Below, in pieces: positions 1 through 8,394 of a DNA stretch of 64,000 bases. Numbering within the stretch: position 1 is the first letter of the stretch; each line of letters opens with the position of its first letter. The stretch is from Nonomuraea turcica. Its GTDB lineage: Bacteria; Actinomycetota; Actinomycetes; Streptosporangiales; Streptosporangiaceae. The translations under genes were made by a program, and so were the position numbers. Location of the stretch: positions 248,001 through 312,000 of the forward strand of contig NZ_JAUZQF010000001.1 in the NCBI RefSeq assembly GCF_030718205.1, read 5' to 3'. Under the pieces are notes generated by a model, which worked only from the letters and a program-made list of their open reading frames with translations, did no database searches and was not told where the DNA came from.

Positions 1-885
1 GCGGTACGACGGCCTGCCGTCTTCGTCGATGATCCGTACGAATCGTGCGTCCTCCATGCCGTTGCACTCGGCTGCGGTCGCCGGCCAGAGGACTCGCCGG
101 TGAAGTGGGAGCTCGGCGGGGAATGCCACGGCGTAGTCCAAGCGCGTCGCGCGGCGCATCTCTTCGAGGGTCGACTGCGTGCTGGTGCGAGTGAGCAGGT
201 CAGTGGGGAGCTGGGCGATCGCGTGTTCGAAGTCGTCGTCCTCGAAACGTTCCGGCAGGGATCGCAGCATGCTGGCCGTCACCTCGTTGTCCCAGGCGTC
301 GTCGGCGAGTCCGGCGGCGAGCAGGTCGCGCCGATGATGGGTCCGGTGCCGGCGTCCAACGGAGAGCGTCCCGGAGCGGTCGGCGATGCCGAGGTCGGAG
401 CCGGGCCCGAGCACTGCCGTGGTGAAGCCGATGGAGGACAGATGGCCCTCGCCGATCTGCCGCAGGCTGATCGCCACGCGGAGCTGTCCGGTGCTCAGGC
501 CGGACTGGTCGGGATGGGGGATCATCGACGGGTTGCACACCGCGGCGGCCTCCACGGCGTACTCGTGACTGAAGTAGGCGCCCACGAGGAGGCGGGCCGG
601 CAGGGACAGGTCGACGTCGCGCGGGACGCGATGGCGGATCAGGTCGTGGTGATGGGCGAAGGTCGCTTCAAGGTCGTGGTGCCGCCCGCCGAATCGCCGC
701 AGCGTCCGCTGGAGCATCTCGGTCGTCTGGTCGTGATCGAGGAGGAGGACGCGGTCGATCAGCGCGGCGGCCCGGGTACGGGTGAGCGCGGCGTCCTCGC
801 CGGGCACGAAGAGCTTGATGATCACTCTTCGCGGGTCGGGAGTCAGCGTCGGGCCGAGCCGTGTGGCCAGATCCCTGGTGGTCAT
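1..885 (-). CDS. GH130-family glycoside phosphorylase/hydrolase, 3' end outside window
   Basis: Read from the ATG at 885, the frame stays open for 295 codons to the window edge, so the C-terminus is missing. Visible family marks are the conserved N-terminal block with CNPSMIPHPDQSG (about residues 117-129) and, near the edge, AECNGMEDARFVRI, the GH130 motif carrying the Glu-Asp-Ala-Arg segment. GH130 enzymes phosphorolyse or hydrolyse beta-mannosides. The ATG overlaps the stop of the upstream toroid gene (ATGA), so the two are translationally coupled in an operon with a GT4 transferase. Substrate cannot be told from sequence; a mannose-containing glycan is an inference from the family. Confidence 0.85.
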   Translation of the reverse strand, partial: MTTRDLATRLGPTLTPDPRRVIIKLFVPGEDAALTRTRAAALIDRVLLLDHDQTTEMLQRTLRRFGGRHHDLEATFAHHHDLIRHRVPRDVDLSLPARLLVGAYFSHEYAVEAAAVCNPSMIPHPDQSGLSTGQLRVAISLRQIGEGHLSSIGFTTAVLGPGSDLGIADRSGTLSVGRRHRTHHRRDLLAAGLADDAWDNEVTASMLRSLPERFEDDDFEHAIAQLPTDLLTRTSTQSTLEEMRRATRLDYAVAFPAELPLHRRVLWPATAAECNGMEDARFVRIIDEDGRPSYR

Positions 886-1886
886 GCGAGCCGCCTGGCG
901 TGTTGCATGGTGGAGATCAGCGCGATGGTCGACTCCGCGCCCTGGTTGAGGTTCGGGCCTTGCTCGGTCAGGCCGTCGTAGCCTCCGCCGGTCGCCGGGT
1001 CCCACATCGGAACGCCGGCGTCGTTGGCACCCTGGAACCACTCCACTGCCCCCCGTACCTTCTCCTGCCACGAAGGGTCACCGGTCGCGAGTCCGGCGGT
1101 GGCGCAGGCGTCGGCGAGCGCGGCCACCTCGATCGGCTGCTGGTCGTAGCGAGACCGCGGCGCGCCCTGCCGCCAGCCGGCGGCAGGCACGACCGAGAGC
1201 CGGCCGTTCTTCGTCTGAATGTCACACAGCCACGTGAGCATGCGCAGGCCGACGCTGAGTAGCTGCCGGTCATCACTCAGGTCTCCGGCGGAGATGATCA
1301 CCTCGGCGAGAGCGGCGTTGGCGTACGTCAGCTGCGGCTGTGGCCACGGCCAGGAGGGGTTCTCCGAGGGAGCACCGATCGTCTCCACGGCGTTCATCAG
1401 CAGGGTTGCGGCCACGCTGCTGTCCGGGGTGGCGCGTAGGACCTCCGCCGCGCCGAGCCCGGCGAAGGCCATGGCGCGCGGATGTGGGGAGCGCTGTTCG
1501 GCCCCGAGGGTGAAGGCGCGCAGAGCCTCATTCCGTATCCACGGAGCGGAGTTGCGGGCCGCGGCTGTGCCAAGGCCCCACATCGCCCGGCCCCACCAAT
1601 CGCCGACGTCTGGCCGGTCACTCCAGCGCCGGTCGAAGGCGAGCCTGTTGCGGAACGCGCCGGAACGATCCTGAGCGTGCGTGAGGAAGGCCAGATAGCA
1701 CTCGCTCAGCCGGGTCAGGCGGTGCGCCGGGTGCGGCTCCCGGCTGGCGACGACGAGGCCGCGGGCGACGTCGTCGGTGCAGTAACCGTGATGGCGCAAG
1801 ACGGTGGCGTGCCGGGCATGCTCGAACAGGCCGGTGTCGTCGCTCATCCGGACCAGGTGCCTGAATCCAGGAGTGACGGTGCTCAC
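882..1886 (-). CDS. Alpha/alpha-toroid glycan-metabolism protein (epimerase/glycosidase-like)
   Basis: A 334-residue protein rich in W, H and short helices (GYCTDDVARGL near the N-terminus, DWWGRAMWGLG, PWPQPQLTYANAAL, YDGLTEQGPNLNQGAEST at the C-terminus). This fits the (alpha/alpha)6-barrel fold of N-acylglucosamine epimerase-like and linked glycosidase proteins. I chose the GTG at 1886 because it overlaps the stop of the upstream glycosyltransferase (GTGA), although the frame is open to 1970. Its own stop overlaps the ATG of the GH130 gene. Proteins of this type commonly sit between a GT4 transferase and a GH130 enzyme in actinobacteria; the reaction is not assigned. Confidence 0.75.
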   Translation of the reverse strand: MSTVTPGFRHLVRMSDDTGLFEHARHATVLRHHGYCTDDVARGLVVASREPHPAHRLTRLSECYLAFLTHAQDRSGAFRNRLAFDRRWSDRPDVGDWWGRAMWGLGTAAARNSAPWIRNEALRAFTLGAEQRSPHPRAMAFAGLGAAEVLRATPDSSVAATLLMNAVETIGAPSENPSWPWPQPQLTYANAALAEVIISAGDLSDDRQLLSVGLRMLTWLCDIQTKNGRLSVVPAAGWRQGAPRSRYDQQPIEVAALADACATAGLATGDPSWQEKVRGAVEWFQGANDAGVPMWDPATGGGYDGLTEQGPNLNQGAESTIALISTMQHARRLA

Positions 1887-3022
1887 GGCAGCACCGCGGC
1901 CGTCGCGGCCGGCCTCTGCGCGAGGAGCGACCGGGCGAGGCCGTCGTATCGGGCCGCGACCGCGGGCCACAGCAGGGTCGGGATCAGGGCGCGGGTACGG
2001 CCGGTGAGATCGTCGGCCAGCCCGGGTTGTGTGAGGACACGGCGTACGGCGGAGGCGAGCGCTGCGGGGTCGCCGTGGGGGACCAGAAGTCCTGGACCGC
2101 AGGTGAGCAGTTCCACGGCGTGGGGGAAGGAGGTGGCGACGACCGGCACGCCCGCGGCGACGGCCTCGATGAGGACGCCGGATGTGACCTGCTCCGCTGA
2201 GTCATAGGGCAGCACGACGACGTCCGCCGAGCGGATGAGTCGGCTCAGCGAGTCCTGATCCCGGTAGACAGGGTCGTGTCGTACGGCCTTGGACACCCCG
2301 ATCCGGGCGGCGAGTTCATACAGGCGGTTGCGATAGGCCTCGCCTTGGTGTTCCAGCACCTTGGGGTGGGTCTTTCCGGCGATCGTGTAGGTCGGTGACG
2401 GGTCGAGGCCTCGCAGGAGCGCGAGCGCGCGCAACGCCCACTCGATGCCTTTACCGGGCCCGAGCAGGCCCCAGGTGAGCAGATGCGGACGAGGGTGGCG
2501 CCGAGCTGGGCCCCGCAGATGCTCGGCGGCACCGTGCGGGATGACGAACACCTTGCCGGCGTCCACCCGGTAGCCGGCCGTCAATCGGTCACGAGCGGTG
2601 CCGGTCATGGTCACGATCGCGCCGGCGGCGGCCCCGATCTCCTCGAGCAGGGCTTTCTGCTGAGGTGTGGGCCTGGCCAGGACGGTGTGCAGGACCACGA
2701 TGCTCGGCACGATGAGGCAACGCAGCAGCGGCAGGACGTCCCGGCCGTCCGCGCCGGGGTAGATGCCGTATTCGTGCTGCACGATGGCTACGTCGAAGTC
2801 CTCGAGAGCGGCGGCCGCGGTCTTCCACCCGCCGGGAGTGTTCGCAGTCCAGGTGTGCACGACCCACGGCTGAGGCCGTTCGTCGTCGCCTTCCGCGGTG
2901 ACACGGACGATCCCGCCGAACACACCGCCCCTGGTGAGATGGGCGGCGAGGGCGGAGTTGAAGGTCGCGAGCCCGCATTGGGTGGGCGGGTGCGTGCTGA
3001 GAAAGCCGTATGTGAGGGCCAC
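1883..3022 (-). CDS. GT4 family glycosyltransferase
   Basis: A 379-residue GT-B retaining glycosyltransferase. The N-terminal Rossmann half starts YGFLSTHPPTQCGLATF, with HEYGIYPG marking the acceptor side. The C-terminal half has WGLLGPGKGIEW, ADVVVLPYDSAEQVTSGVL and EAVAAGVPVVAT, the E-x7-E nucleotide-sugar region of GT4. The start is GTG at 3022 behind a purine-rich stretch (AAAGGCAGGG). It is first in a three-gene operon with 4-bp overlaps. A GT4 transferase beside a GH130 enzyme suggests making and trimming of the same mannoside-type glycan (inference). Confidence 0.85.
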   Translation of the reverse strand: MALTYGFLSTHPPTQCGLATFNSALAAHLTRGGVFGGIVRVTAEGDDERPQPWVVHTWTANTPGGWKTAAAALEDFDVAIVQHEYGIYPGADGRDVLPLLRCLIVPSIVVLHTVLARPTPQQKALLEEIGAAAGAIVTMTGTARDRLTAGYRVDAGKVFVIPHGAAEHLRGPARRHPRPHLLTWGLLGPGKGIEWALRALALLRGLDPSPTYTIAGKTHPKVLEHQGEAYRNRLYELAARIGVSKAVRHDPVYRDQDSLSRLIRSADVVVLPYDSAEQVTSGVLIEAVAAGVPVVATSFPHAVELLTCGPGLLVPHGDPAALASAVRRVLTQPGLADDLTGRTRALIPTLLWPAVAARYDGLARSLLAQRPAATAAVLP

Positions 3023-3210
3023 TGCCCTGCCTTTCGGTCATCCAGCCGCACCAGAACGCACGCCGATGCGGCTCGCGCGGTGAAGACGGCTACCCCGTCT
3101 GCCTGTGCGGTGGAGCCCGGAGCCTGCACCGGGGGCCCGCCTCATATCGGGGGCCCGGCGGTCGCGACCCTCAGCTGATGGCGTGGTCTGCGGCCATTTG
3201 ACACTATCAG

Positions 3211-3236
3211 TCGCTGACCTTGTCCAAGGTCAGCGA
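3211..3236. terminator. Perfect hairpin between GT4 and hydrolase genes
   Basis: Twelve-base arms (TCGCTGACCTTG and its exact complement) with a 2-base loop, lying 53 bp past the stop of the minus-strand hydrolase. There is no T-run, so it may be a rho-independent-like terminator of the actinobacterial type or a regulator site. The arms are exact; the function is inferred. Confidence 0.5.
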
Positions 3237-3288
3237 TCCTCCGGTCGGCACAGCGGAAAATGCCGGCCTTCGTCCAGCGTGGCGACGT

Positions 3289-4137
3289 CTACGGGATGTC
3301 CGCGTGGGTTTTCCTGGTGTGTCTGGCGGCGTTCCGGCCGGCCCATTGGATGGCGTGGTCCGCGACTCGTTCCCATTGGGGGGCGCCGAGGGCGAAGTGC
3401 GGCATACGGGCGAACTCCTGGTAGTCGGTGACCGCGCGGGACGTGCGGTAGCGCTGGTAGGTCGCGCGAACCAGCGTGGCGGGAACGGTGTGGTCGGCGC
3501 CGCCGGCGATCAGGAGCAGCGGGGCGCGGGTGTCATTGCGCACGTCCACCCTGGTGGCGGGATGCCGTCGCAGATTGGCGGCGGCCGCTTGGAACAGTGG
3601 CCGGCCAGGAGCCGGGACGTGATAGCGCTGGTAGATCACCTCTGACTCGTGCGGGGTCAGAGTGTTGGTGAACGCGTAGTGGAACTGCCTGGGGCTCAGC
3701 GCCACGGTCCGAGTGCGGTTGGCGGGGTTGGCCAGGGCCGGCAGGGCGGCGCGCAGGCTGCTGAGCGGCAGCCGTAGCACACCCTTGATCGGAGCGGGGT
3801 GGATCGCGACGCCGGCGGCGCCCAGACCGCGGTTCAGCAGGATCTGGACGATCAGGCCGCCGAAGGAGTGGCCGACGATGATGGGCGGCCGGGCCTGATC
3901 TCGGACGACAGTCTCGTAGAAGTCGGCCACCTCGGTGATGCCGAGGCCGTTCATCACCTCAGGATTCTTGCGCAGCGCTTCGACCTCGATCTCCATGCCC
4001 GGCCAGGCCGGCGCGAGTACCTGATGGCCGAGCTGGGTGTAGTGCTCGATCCAGTGCTCCCAGGCGCGTGGGGTCAGCCAGAGCCCGTGGATGAGGATGA
4101 TGGGAGGCTTGGCGCCGGTGTTCTCTGGTCCGGTCAT
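3289..4137 (-). CDS. Alpha/beta hydrolase
   Basis: A 282-residue cytoplasmic hydrolase. The oxyanion region is LIHGLWLTPRAW (about residues 15-26), the nucleophile elbow is GHSFGG (Ser about 91), and the late segment LLLIAGGADHTVPA supplies the acidic residue with the His in RMPHFALG. No signal peptide. ATG at 4137 has AGGAG seven bases upstream. It is divergent from a LysR gene, a common regulator-target layout. Its last 130 bp recur, frameshifted, at 5488-5614. Substrate unknown. Confidence 0.85.
   Translation of the reverse strand: MTGPENTGAKPPIILIHGLWLTPRAWEHWIEHYTQLGHQVLAPAWPGMEIEVEALRKNPEVMNGLGITEVADFYETVVRDQARPPIIVGHSFGGLIVQILLNRGLGAAGVAIHPAPIKGVLRLPLSSLRAALPALANPANRTRTVALSPRQFHYAFTNTLTPHESEVIYQRYHVPAPGRPLFQAAAANLRRHPATRVDVRNDTRAPLLLIAGGADHTVPATLVRATYQRYRTSRAVTDYQEFARMPHFALGAPQWERVADHAIQWAGRNAARHTRKTHADIP
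3347..3481. repeat. Direct repeat copy A (3' part of hydrolase gene)
   Basis: Nearly identical to 5488-5614 in the same orientation. The two copies flank the hydrolase body and the LysR gene. Copy B lacks about 8 bases (ATTGGGGG) and carries a few substitutions, so copy A inside the intact gene is the original. Confidence 0.85.
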
Positions 4138-4460
4138 GGAGCTACTCCTGAGAGGTCATTGGTCTGGTAACCGGCAGCCGTGGGCGTTACGGGGACGCGA
4201 CGCGGCAGTCGGAGCTCAGCTCGCCGGCGGCGTCCCCGGTCCGGGCGGGTTCGCTCCGGCGTCCCTCCAGGACACACGAGCATGGACCAGAGGGAAACAG
4301 GGAGGTTGCGCGCAGCTCATCTCCCTGGCTGATAACCCGGCCGATCAGCGCCAGCCGAGCGAGTAGCGCCAACGCTCGTCCATGAGCCCACACTCCACGA
4401 GGCACCTAGAGTGGGGGAGACGCCTGGATCGGCGCCGCTCAGCAGAAAGGGTTGGCGGGC
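4138..4460. promoter_or_regulatory. Divergent intergenic region, hydrolase/LysR
   Basis: No gene seen in these 323 bases. The region must hold the two divergent promoters and, by analogy with LysR systems, the LysR binding sites. A loose inverted repeat (CCCACACTC ... GAGTGGGG) lies at about 4388-4416, close to the LysR start. No site can be named with certainty. Confidence 0.4.
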
Positions 4461-5435
4461 ATGGAGCTACGTCAGCTGCGCTATTTCGTGACGCTGGCTG
4501 AAGAGTTGCATTTCGGCCGGGCCGCGGCCCGCGAGCACATCGTGCAGTCCGCGCTGAGCCAGCAGATCCAGCGGCTGGAACGCGAGTTGGGCGTGCGACT
4601 GCTGGATCGCAGCACCCACCACGTCGCTCTGACCCCGGCGGGCGCGGCTTTCCTCATCGAGGCGCGCCAGATCCTCGACCACGTGGGCCGCGCCGGGCAA
4701 GCCGCACGCAACGCCGTCGCGTCAGCGCCCACGCTCCGTGTCGGCATCATCGACGCCGGCTACGACACCATGCCGCAGATCCTGCGCGAATTCCAACACG
4801 CCCATCCCGACATCACGATCCACCAGGTCGAATCAGGCACCCCCGAGCAGTACCGGCAACTGGCCGACGGCCGCCTGGACATCGCCATCGGACCTGCTGG
4901 CCAGACCCCGGCCGCAGTGGAGTCCAAGCTGATCAGACTCGATCCGCTCGGCGTGCTGGTGCCCGACGACCACGACTTCGCCGACATGACGGACGGCGTA
5001 CGCGTCGCCGCTCTCGCTGACGAACCCCTGCTGCTCGGCGAGGAATCCCAAACGCCGGAGCTCAACCAGTTCGTCCTCGAGCTGTGCCGTTCGGCCGGGT
5101 TCGCGCCCACCATCTACGAGGGAACCGTTGAGAGCACCCGCGCCGCGGCTGACCTCGTACTCCAGCGCCGGTGCGTGCACTGCGTCCCCTCCTCCTTTCG
5201 CACCTCCACCCGGCCGGGCACCACCTGGCGGCCCCTGATCGAACCTGCCACGCACTACCCCTGGTCACTGTTGTGGTACGACGCCAACCCCTCTCCCCAC
5301 ATCGCCACCGTCATCGACAGCGCACGCCAACTCGCCGAGCGGCTCGGCTGGCTGGAACCCGCCGTCCCGCCCACCGGACCAACGCCCGGCGGAGGGGCTC
5401 CGAGCGTCACCAGCCACAGCGATGAGCCTGTCTGA
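4461..5435 (+). CDS. LysR-family transcriptional regulator
   Basis: A 324-residue regulator with the classic N-terminal winged HTH (MELRQLRYFVTLAEELHFGR, then QSALSQQIQRLERELG and LTPAGAAFL) and a periplasmic-binding-like effector domain from about residue 90. I chose ATG 4461 over the in-frame TTG at 4452 because AGAAAGG at 4444-4450 is ten bases from the ATG and only one from the TTG. It is divergent from the alpha/beta hydrolase at 3289-4137, the likely target. The C-terminal 25 residues are Pro/Gly-rich and not part of the domain. Confidence 0.9.
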   Translation: MELRQLRYFVTLAEELHFGRAAAREHIVQSALSQQIQRLERELGVRLLDRSTHHVALTPAGAAFLIEARQILDHVGRAGQAARNAVASAPTLRVGIIDAGYDTMPQILREFQHAHPDITIHQVESGTPEQYRQLADGRLDIAIGPAGQTPAAVESKLIRLDPLGVLVPDDHDFADMTDGVRVAALADEPLLLGEESQTPELNQFVLELCRSAGFAPTIYEGTVESTRAAADLVLQRRCVHCVPSSFRTSTRPGTTWRPLIEPATHYPWSLLWYDANPSPHIATVIDSARQLAERLGWLEPAVPPTGPTPGGGAPSVTSHSDEPV

Positions 5436-5487
5436 TGCGCCGGCTCGAACCATGGTGTACGCCACGAAGCCCAGGTGCTGCAGACAG

Positions 5488-5614
5488 TGGATGGCGTGGT
5501 CCGCGACTTGTTCCCGCGCCGAGGGCGAAGTGCGGCATACGGGCGAACTCCTGGTAGTCGGTGACCGCGCGGGACGTGCGGTAGCGCTGGTGGGTCTGGC
5601 GGACCAGCGTGGCG
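5488..5614 (-). pseudogene. Frameshifted remnant of alpha/beta hydrolase C-terminus
   Basis: On the minus strand this segment encodes the C-terminal residues of the hydrolase at 3289-4137 (RYRTSRAVTDYQEFARMPHF, then after an 8-base deletion VADHAI). It has no upstream body and no start. It is the debris of a duplicated hydrolase gene downstream of LysR and explains most of the non-coding stretch 5436-5730. Confidence 0.85.
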
Positions 5615-5730
5615 CCGTCGCAGGGTTAGCGATGGCCGCCGGCACGGTAGGCGGATGTGGAGGGCAGTTGCCTACAGCGTTCGATGCTGGGCAGGTGCTC
5701 CTTGCGGATTCTGGCGAGAGGGGGCGGGCC

Positions 5731-5991
5731 GTGTCAGAGAATGTCGCGTTGATCATTCGATTCCGCCTGGTGGGCGGTGAAGACATTTCCGTGATGAGCG
5801 GGGACTTCGCTGGGGAGCCGGAGGCGGTGGCGGCGGTCGCACGTGCTGTGGACGAGCGGCGCAGCCTGGTGTTGATGCGGGCGAGATATGACCGTGAGGC
5901 TGACGTGCACGGCGTGGTCATCAACCTCGCCAATGTGGTGTCGGTGCGTGTGTCGAAGACAGACAGCGCCGAGGCGGGCCAGTACCTGTAG
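5731..5991 (+). CDS. Small protein of unknown function (86 aa)
   Basis: GTG at 5731 has GAGAGGGGG about six bases upstream. The 86-residue product (MSENVALIIRFRLVGGEDIS ...) reads as a compact mixed alpha/beta domain with no signal peptide or membrane segment. It lies 63 bp before the SpoIIE-type phosphatase gene on the same strand and may be cotranscribed. I do not recognise the family. An in-frame extension to 5422 is rejected because it runs through the hydrolase remnant. Confidence 0.65.
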   Translation: MSENVALIIRFRLVGGEDISVMSGDFAGEPEAVAAVARAVDERRSLVLMRARYDREADVHGVVINLANVVSVRVSKTDSAEAGQYL

Positions 5992-6054
5992 CGGGCGGGC
6001 TGCCCAACATGACACGGCAGAGAGGGAATCCAGTACGGGGGAACCGGATCAGTT

Positions 6055-7413
6055 ATGACGGGACGTGTGCCGGAGGGCCGCAAGGTTGTGGTGGACCGGT
6101 CGGAAGGCTTCGGCGAGCGGCTGCTGGGGCAGTTGCTGGACCGGGCTCACGCTATGCCCCCACAGCTGATCGCTCCGTTGGTGGCGGAGGAGGTGCGCAG
6201 GATCGGTGGCCGGGATGTGTCGATCTTGCTGCTGGCCTATGACCAGGTGATGTTGGTGCCGCTGCCGGGCAGGGGGCTCATGGGGGGCGATCCCGTGCCC
6301 ATTGACGGGTCATGGGCAGGTGAGGCTTTTGTCAGCGAGGCGAGGCAGGAGCATCCGGTGGCCGACGGCATCCGGATGTTCCTGCCGCTGCTTGATGGCA
6401 GTGACGAGGTCGGGGTGATGGCCCTGACCCTCAGCAGGGTCGACGACGACGACCGCCGATTTCTGCGACGGCTGGCCGGCCTGGTCGCCGATATGCTCGT
6501 CATCAAGAACAGCTATACAGACGAGTTCTCCCGGGCGCGGCGTCGCGAGCCGATGAGCGTGTCGGCGGAGATCCAGTGGTCGCTGTTGCCCCCGTTGTCC
6601 ATGGCCATCCCGCAGGTCGCGGTTGCCGGGATCATGGAGCCGGCCTATGACGTCGCCGGGGATAGCTTGGATTACGCCCTCAACGACGAGGTCCTGCACA
6701 TGGCCGTTATTGACGCGATGGGCCATGGTTTGAACGCCGCTGTGCTGGCGACCGTGGCCATTGGCGCCTATCGGCGTGCCAGGCGCGCCAACGTGGGGCT
6801 TGCCGAATTGTATGAATTCATGGATACCGCCATCAATGAGCAGTTCGGTCCCGATCAGTTCGTCACGGCGCAGATGGCGCGTCTGGATATCGGGTCGGGT
6901 TACTTGGAATGGGTCAACGCGGGACATCCGGCGCCGTTGCTGATCCGCGGCAACCGGGTCATTGAGGCGTTGGAAGGTGCGGGCACCCGACCGGTCGGTT
7001 TCGGCGGTGCCGCCCCGCAGATCAACACGCGCCAGCTCATGCGTCACGATCGGGTGCTGTTCTACACCGATGGTCTTGTCGAAGAGCACGAGATCGGTGG
7101 TGAGCAGTTCGGCGAAGAACGTCTGATCAACTCCATCGAGCGTGTCGGGCCCATGACGAGAAGCGTGCAGCAGATGGTACGAAGCCTTTCTCACACCCTG
7201 ATGCGGCAGAGGAAGGGGACGACAAGTGATGACGCGACCCTCTTCCTGGTCGAATGGTGCGGCGGAACCGCCGACCACCTGGCCGAGGTCTTTGACCGTT
7301 CTGAACATTCTGCTGATGCGGTCGCGGGCAAGGCTTATCATCAGCCGTGCTCACCGGCCGGACGCTGCCGGGACGACCAGACGGTTCTGATCTCGGAGAC
7401 GCCGCAAAACTGA
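6055..7413 (+). CDS. GAF/SpoIIE-type PP2C serine phosphatase
   Basis: A 452-residue RsbU/SpoIIE-like phosphatase. Residues about 40-165 look like a GAF-type sensor; about 180-395 form the PP2C domain. Metal-binding motifs are visible: DVAGDSLDY, VIDAMGHGLNAA, YTDGLVEEHE and TSDDATLF. Such proteins dephosphorylate anti-anti-sigma factors in partner-switching cascades. The first Asp motif reads AGDSLDY rather than the commoner GGDWYD. No kinase or STAS partner lies next to it; the two small flanking proteins are candidate partners only by position. Confidence 0.88.
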   Translation: MTGRVPEGRKVVVDRSEGFGERLLGQLLDRAHAMPPQLIAPLVAEEVRRIGGRDVSILLLAYDQVMLVPLPGRGLMGGDPVPIDGSWAGEAFVSEARQEHPVADGIRMFLPLLDGSDEVGVMALTLSRVDDDDRRFLRRLAGLVADMLVIKNSYTDEFSRARRREPMSVSAEIQWSLLPPLSMAIPQVAVAGIMEPAYDVAGDSLDYALNDEVLHMAVIDAMGHGLNAAVLATVAIGAYRRARRANVGLAELYEFMDTAINEQFGPDQFVTAQMARLDIGSGYLEWVNAGHPAPLLIRGNRVIEALEGAGTRPVGFGGAAPQINTRQLMRHDRVLFYTDGLVEEHEIGGEQFGEERLINSIERVGPMTRSVQQMVRSLSHTLMRQRKGTTSDDATLFLVEWCGGTADHLAEVFDRSEHSADAVAGKAYHQPCSPAGRCRDDQTVLISETPQN

Positions 7414-7531
7414 CCCCCTGGGGACGCTCTCCCGTTGACCACAGCCGGCACCGGGCGCAGAGCCCCGGCCTGTGGTGGGCACGACGGGATCGGACAACTC
7501 TCGGATCTCAAGGACGGCACGGTGAAGAGTG

Positions 7532-7789
7532 ATGAATGATCGACCTCCGCGGCGGCCGGATCCGAACGATGACATGGATCAGGCACTGGCCGACGTCTTG
7601 AAAGCGATCGGCACAGCCTCGCGCGCACTCGCCTTTCAGAACGCGACGAGCATGGCCTGCCGCGGTGACCGGCAGCGGCTCGCCGTCTGTCTTGAGGCGA
7701 TGACGCCTGGTCAGCTAGTTGAGGTGGCTGCCGCCGCCCGGTTGCTCAGCACCGAGGCCGACCACGCGCTCGCCAGGAGGGAGCCGTAA
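7532..7789 (+). CDS. Small hypothetical protein (85 aa)
   Basis: ATG at 7532 (GTG 7529 is an alternative) gives an 85-residue soluble protein (DQALADVLKAIGTASRALAF ... GQLVEVAAAARLLSTEADHA), largely helical, with no signal peptide. It follows the phosphatase gene by 118 bp on the same strand. Family not recognised; a role in the phosphatase pathway is a guess from position. Confidence 0.55.
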   Translation: MNDRPPRRPDPNDDMDQALADVLKAIGTASRALAFQNATSMACRGDRQRLAVCLEAMTPGQLVEVAAAARLLSTEADHALARREP

Positions 7790-7819
7790 CGGGTGTGCGG
7801 TCCGCACCGAAACGTGTGA

Positions 7820-7921
7820 TCAGGTGCCGAGCGCGTTGGCAGCGGCGGCGGGTGTGGTGCCGGGTGGGATGACGAGCAGGTTGAAGTGCTCGATACCCGG
7901 GATGATCAGGTTGATCGGCAC
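7820..7921 (-). other. Short minus-strand reading frame, possible gene remnant
   Basis: Within the non-coding 7790-8063 a 33-codon minus-strand frame reads VPINLIIPGIEHFNLLVIPP and onward to a stop. The composition looks protein-like rather than random, but there is no start signal and nothing upstream. It could be the tail of a lost gene. Confidence 0.2.
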
Positions 7922-8063
7922 TCACTGCGAGAGCCGTGGCTCGCTATCGCCTCAGGTGATGAGGCTAGCTGGGATTGCGTGTTTCCGCGGGCTCGCTGAG
8001 CACCTTGAGTGGTGGGTGACCAGTCGGCGCAGCTTGCGTCGCTGTCACGGTGAGGGGGTCGTC

Positions 8064-8375
8064 ATGACCCTGGACGCACAAAGAACGAGCGCGACCGACC
8101 GCGCACGCCTGAATGGTCAGGCGCCGCGCTGCGATCACGTCGACCTGCTCCCGGCTGTGGAGTACGGACCACCCGAATGCAAGGAATGTCTGGCCCTCGG
8201 CCAGACCTGGACGCGGTTGCTGGTGTGCCTGACCTGCGGGTGGGTGGCCTGTTCCGATGATTCACGCGGGCGTCATGCCCGTGCCCACTACCGGGAGACC
8301 GACCACCCGGTGGTCACCGTCCTGGAGCCACGGTCGACGTGGCGTTGGTGTTACGTGCACTGCCGGACCGTATAG
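8064..8375 (+). CDS. UBP-type zinc-finger protein
   Basis: A 103-residue protein made almost wholly of one ZnF-UBP domain: CDHVD, then PPECKECLALG, LLVCLTCGWVACSD, and HARAHYRETDHPV give the Cys/His set. ATG 8064 has GAGGGGG about six bases upstream. In bacteria such domains are found alone or beside redox and membrane proteins; no ubiquitin is implied. It lies 19 bp before a fatty acid desaturase gene and is probably cotranscribed with it. Confidence 0.85.
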   Translation: MTLDAQRTSATDRARLNGQAPRCDHVDLLPAVEYGPPECKECLALGQTWTRLLVCLTCGWVACSDDSRGRHARAHYRETDHPVVTVLEPRSTWRWCYVHCRTV

Positions 8376-8394
8376 ACGAGATGAGGGAGATTCC

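Noticed and set aside
100..981. A 293-codon plus-strand open frame at the window start
   Set aside because: It is antisense to the GH130 gene, which has clear family motifs and operon coupling.
3347..5614. A composite transposon flanked by the two hydrolase repeats
   Set aside because: The repeats are coding sequence of the hydrolase; there are no transposase genes or terminal inverted repeats.
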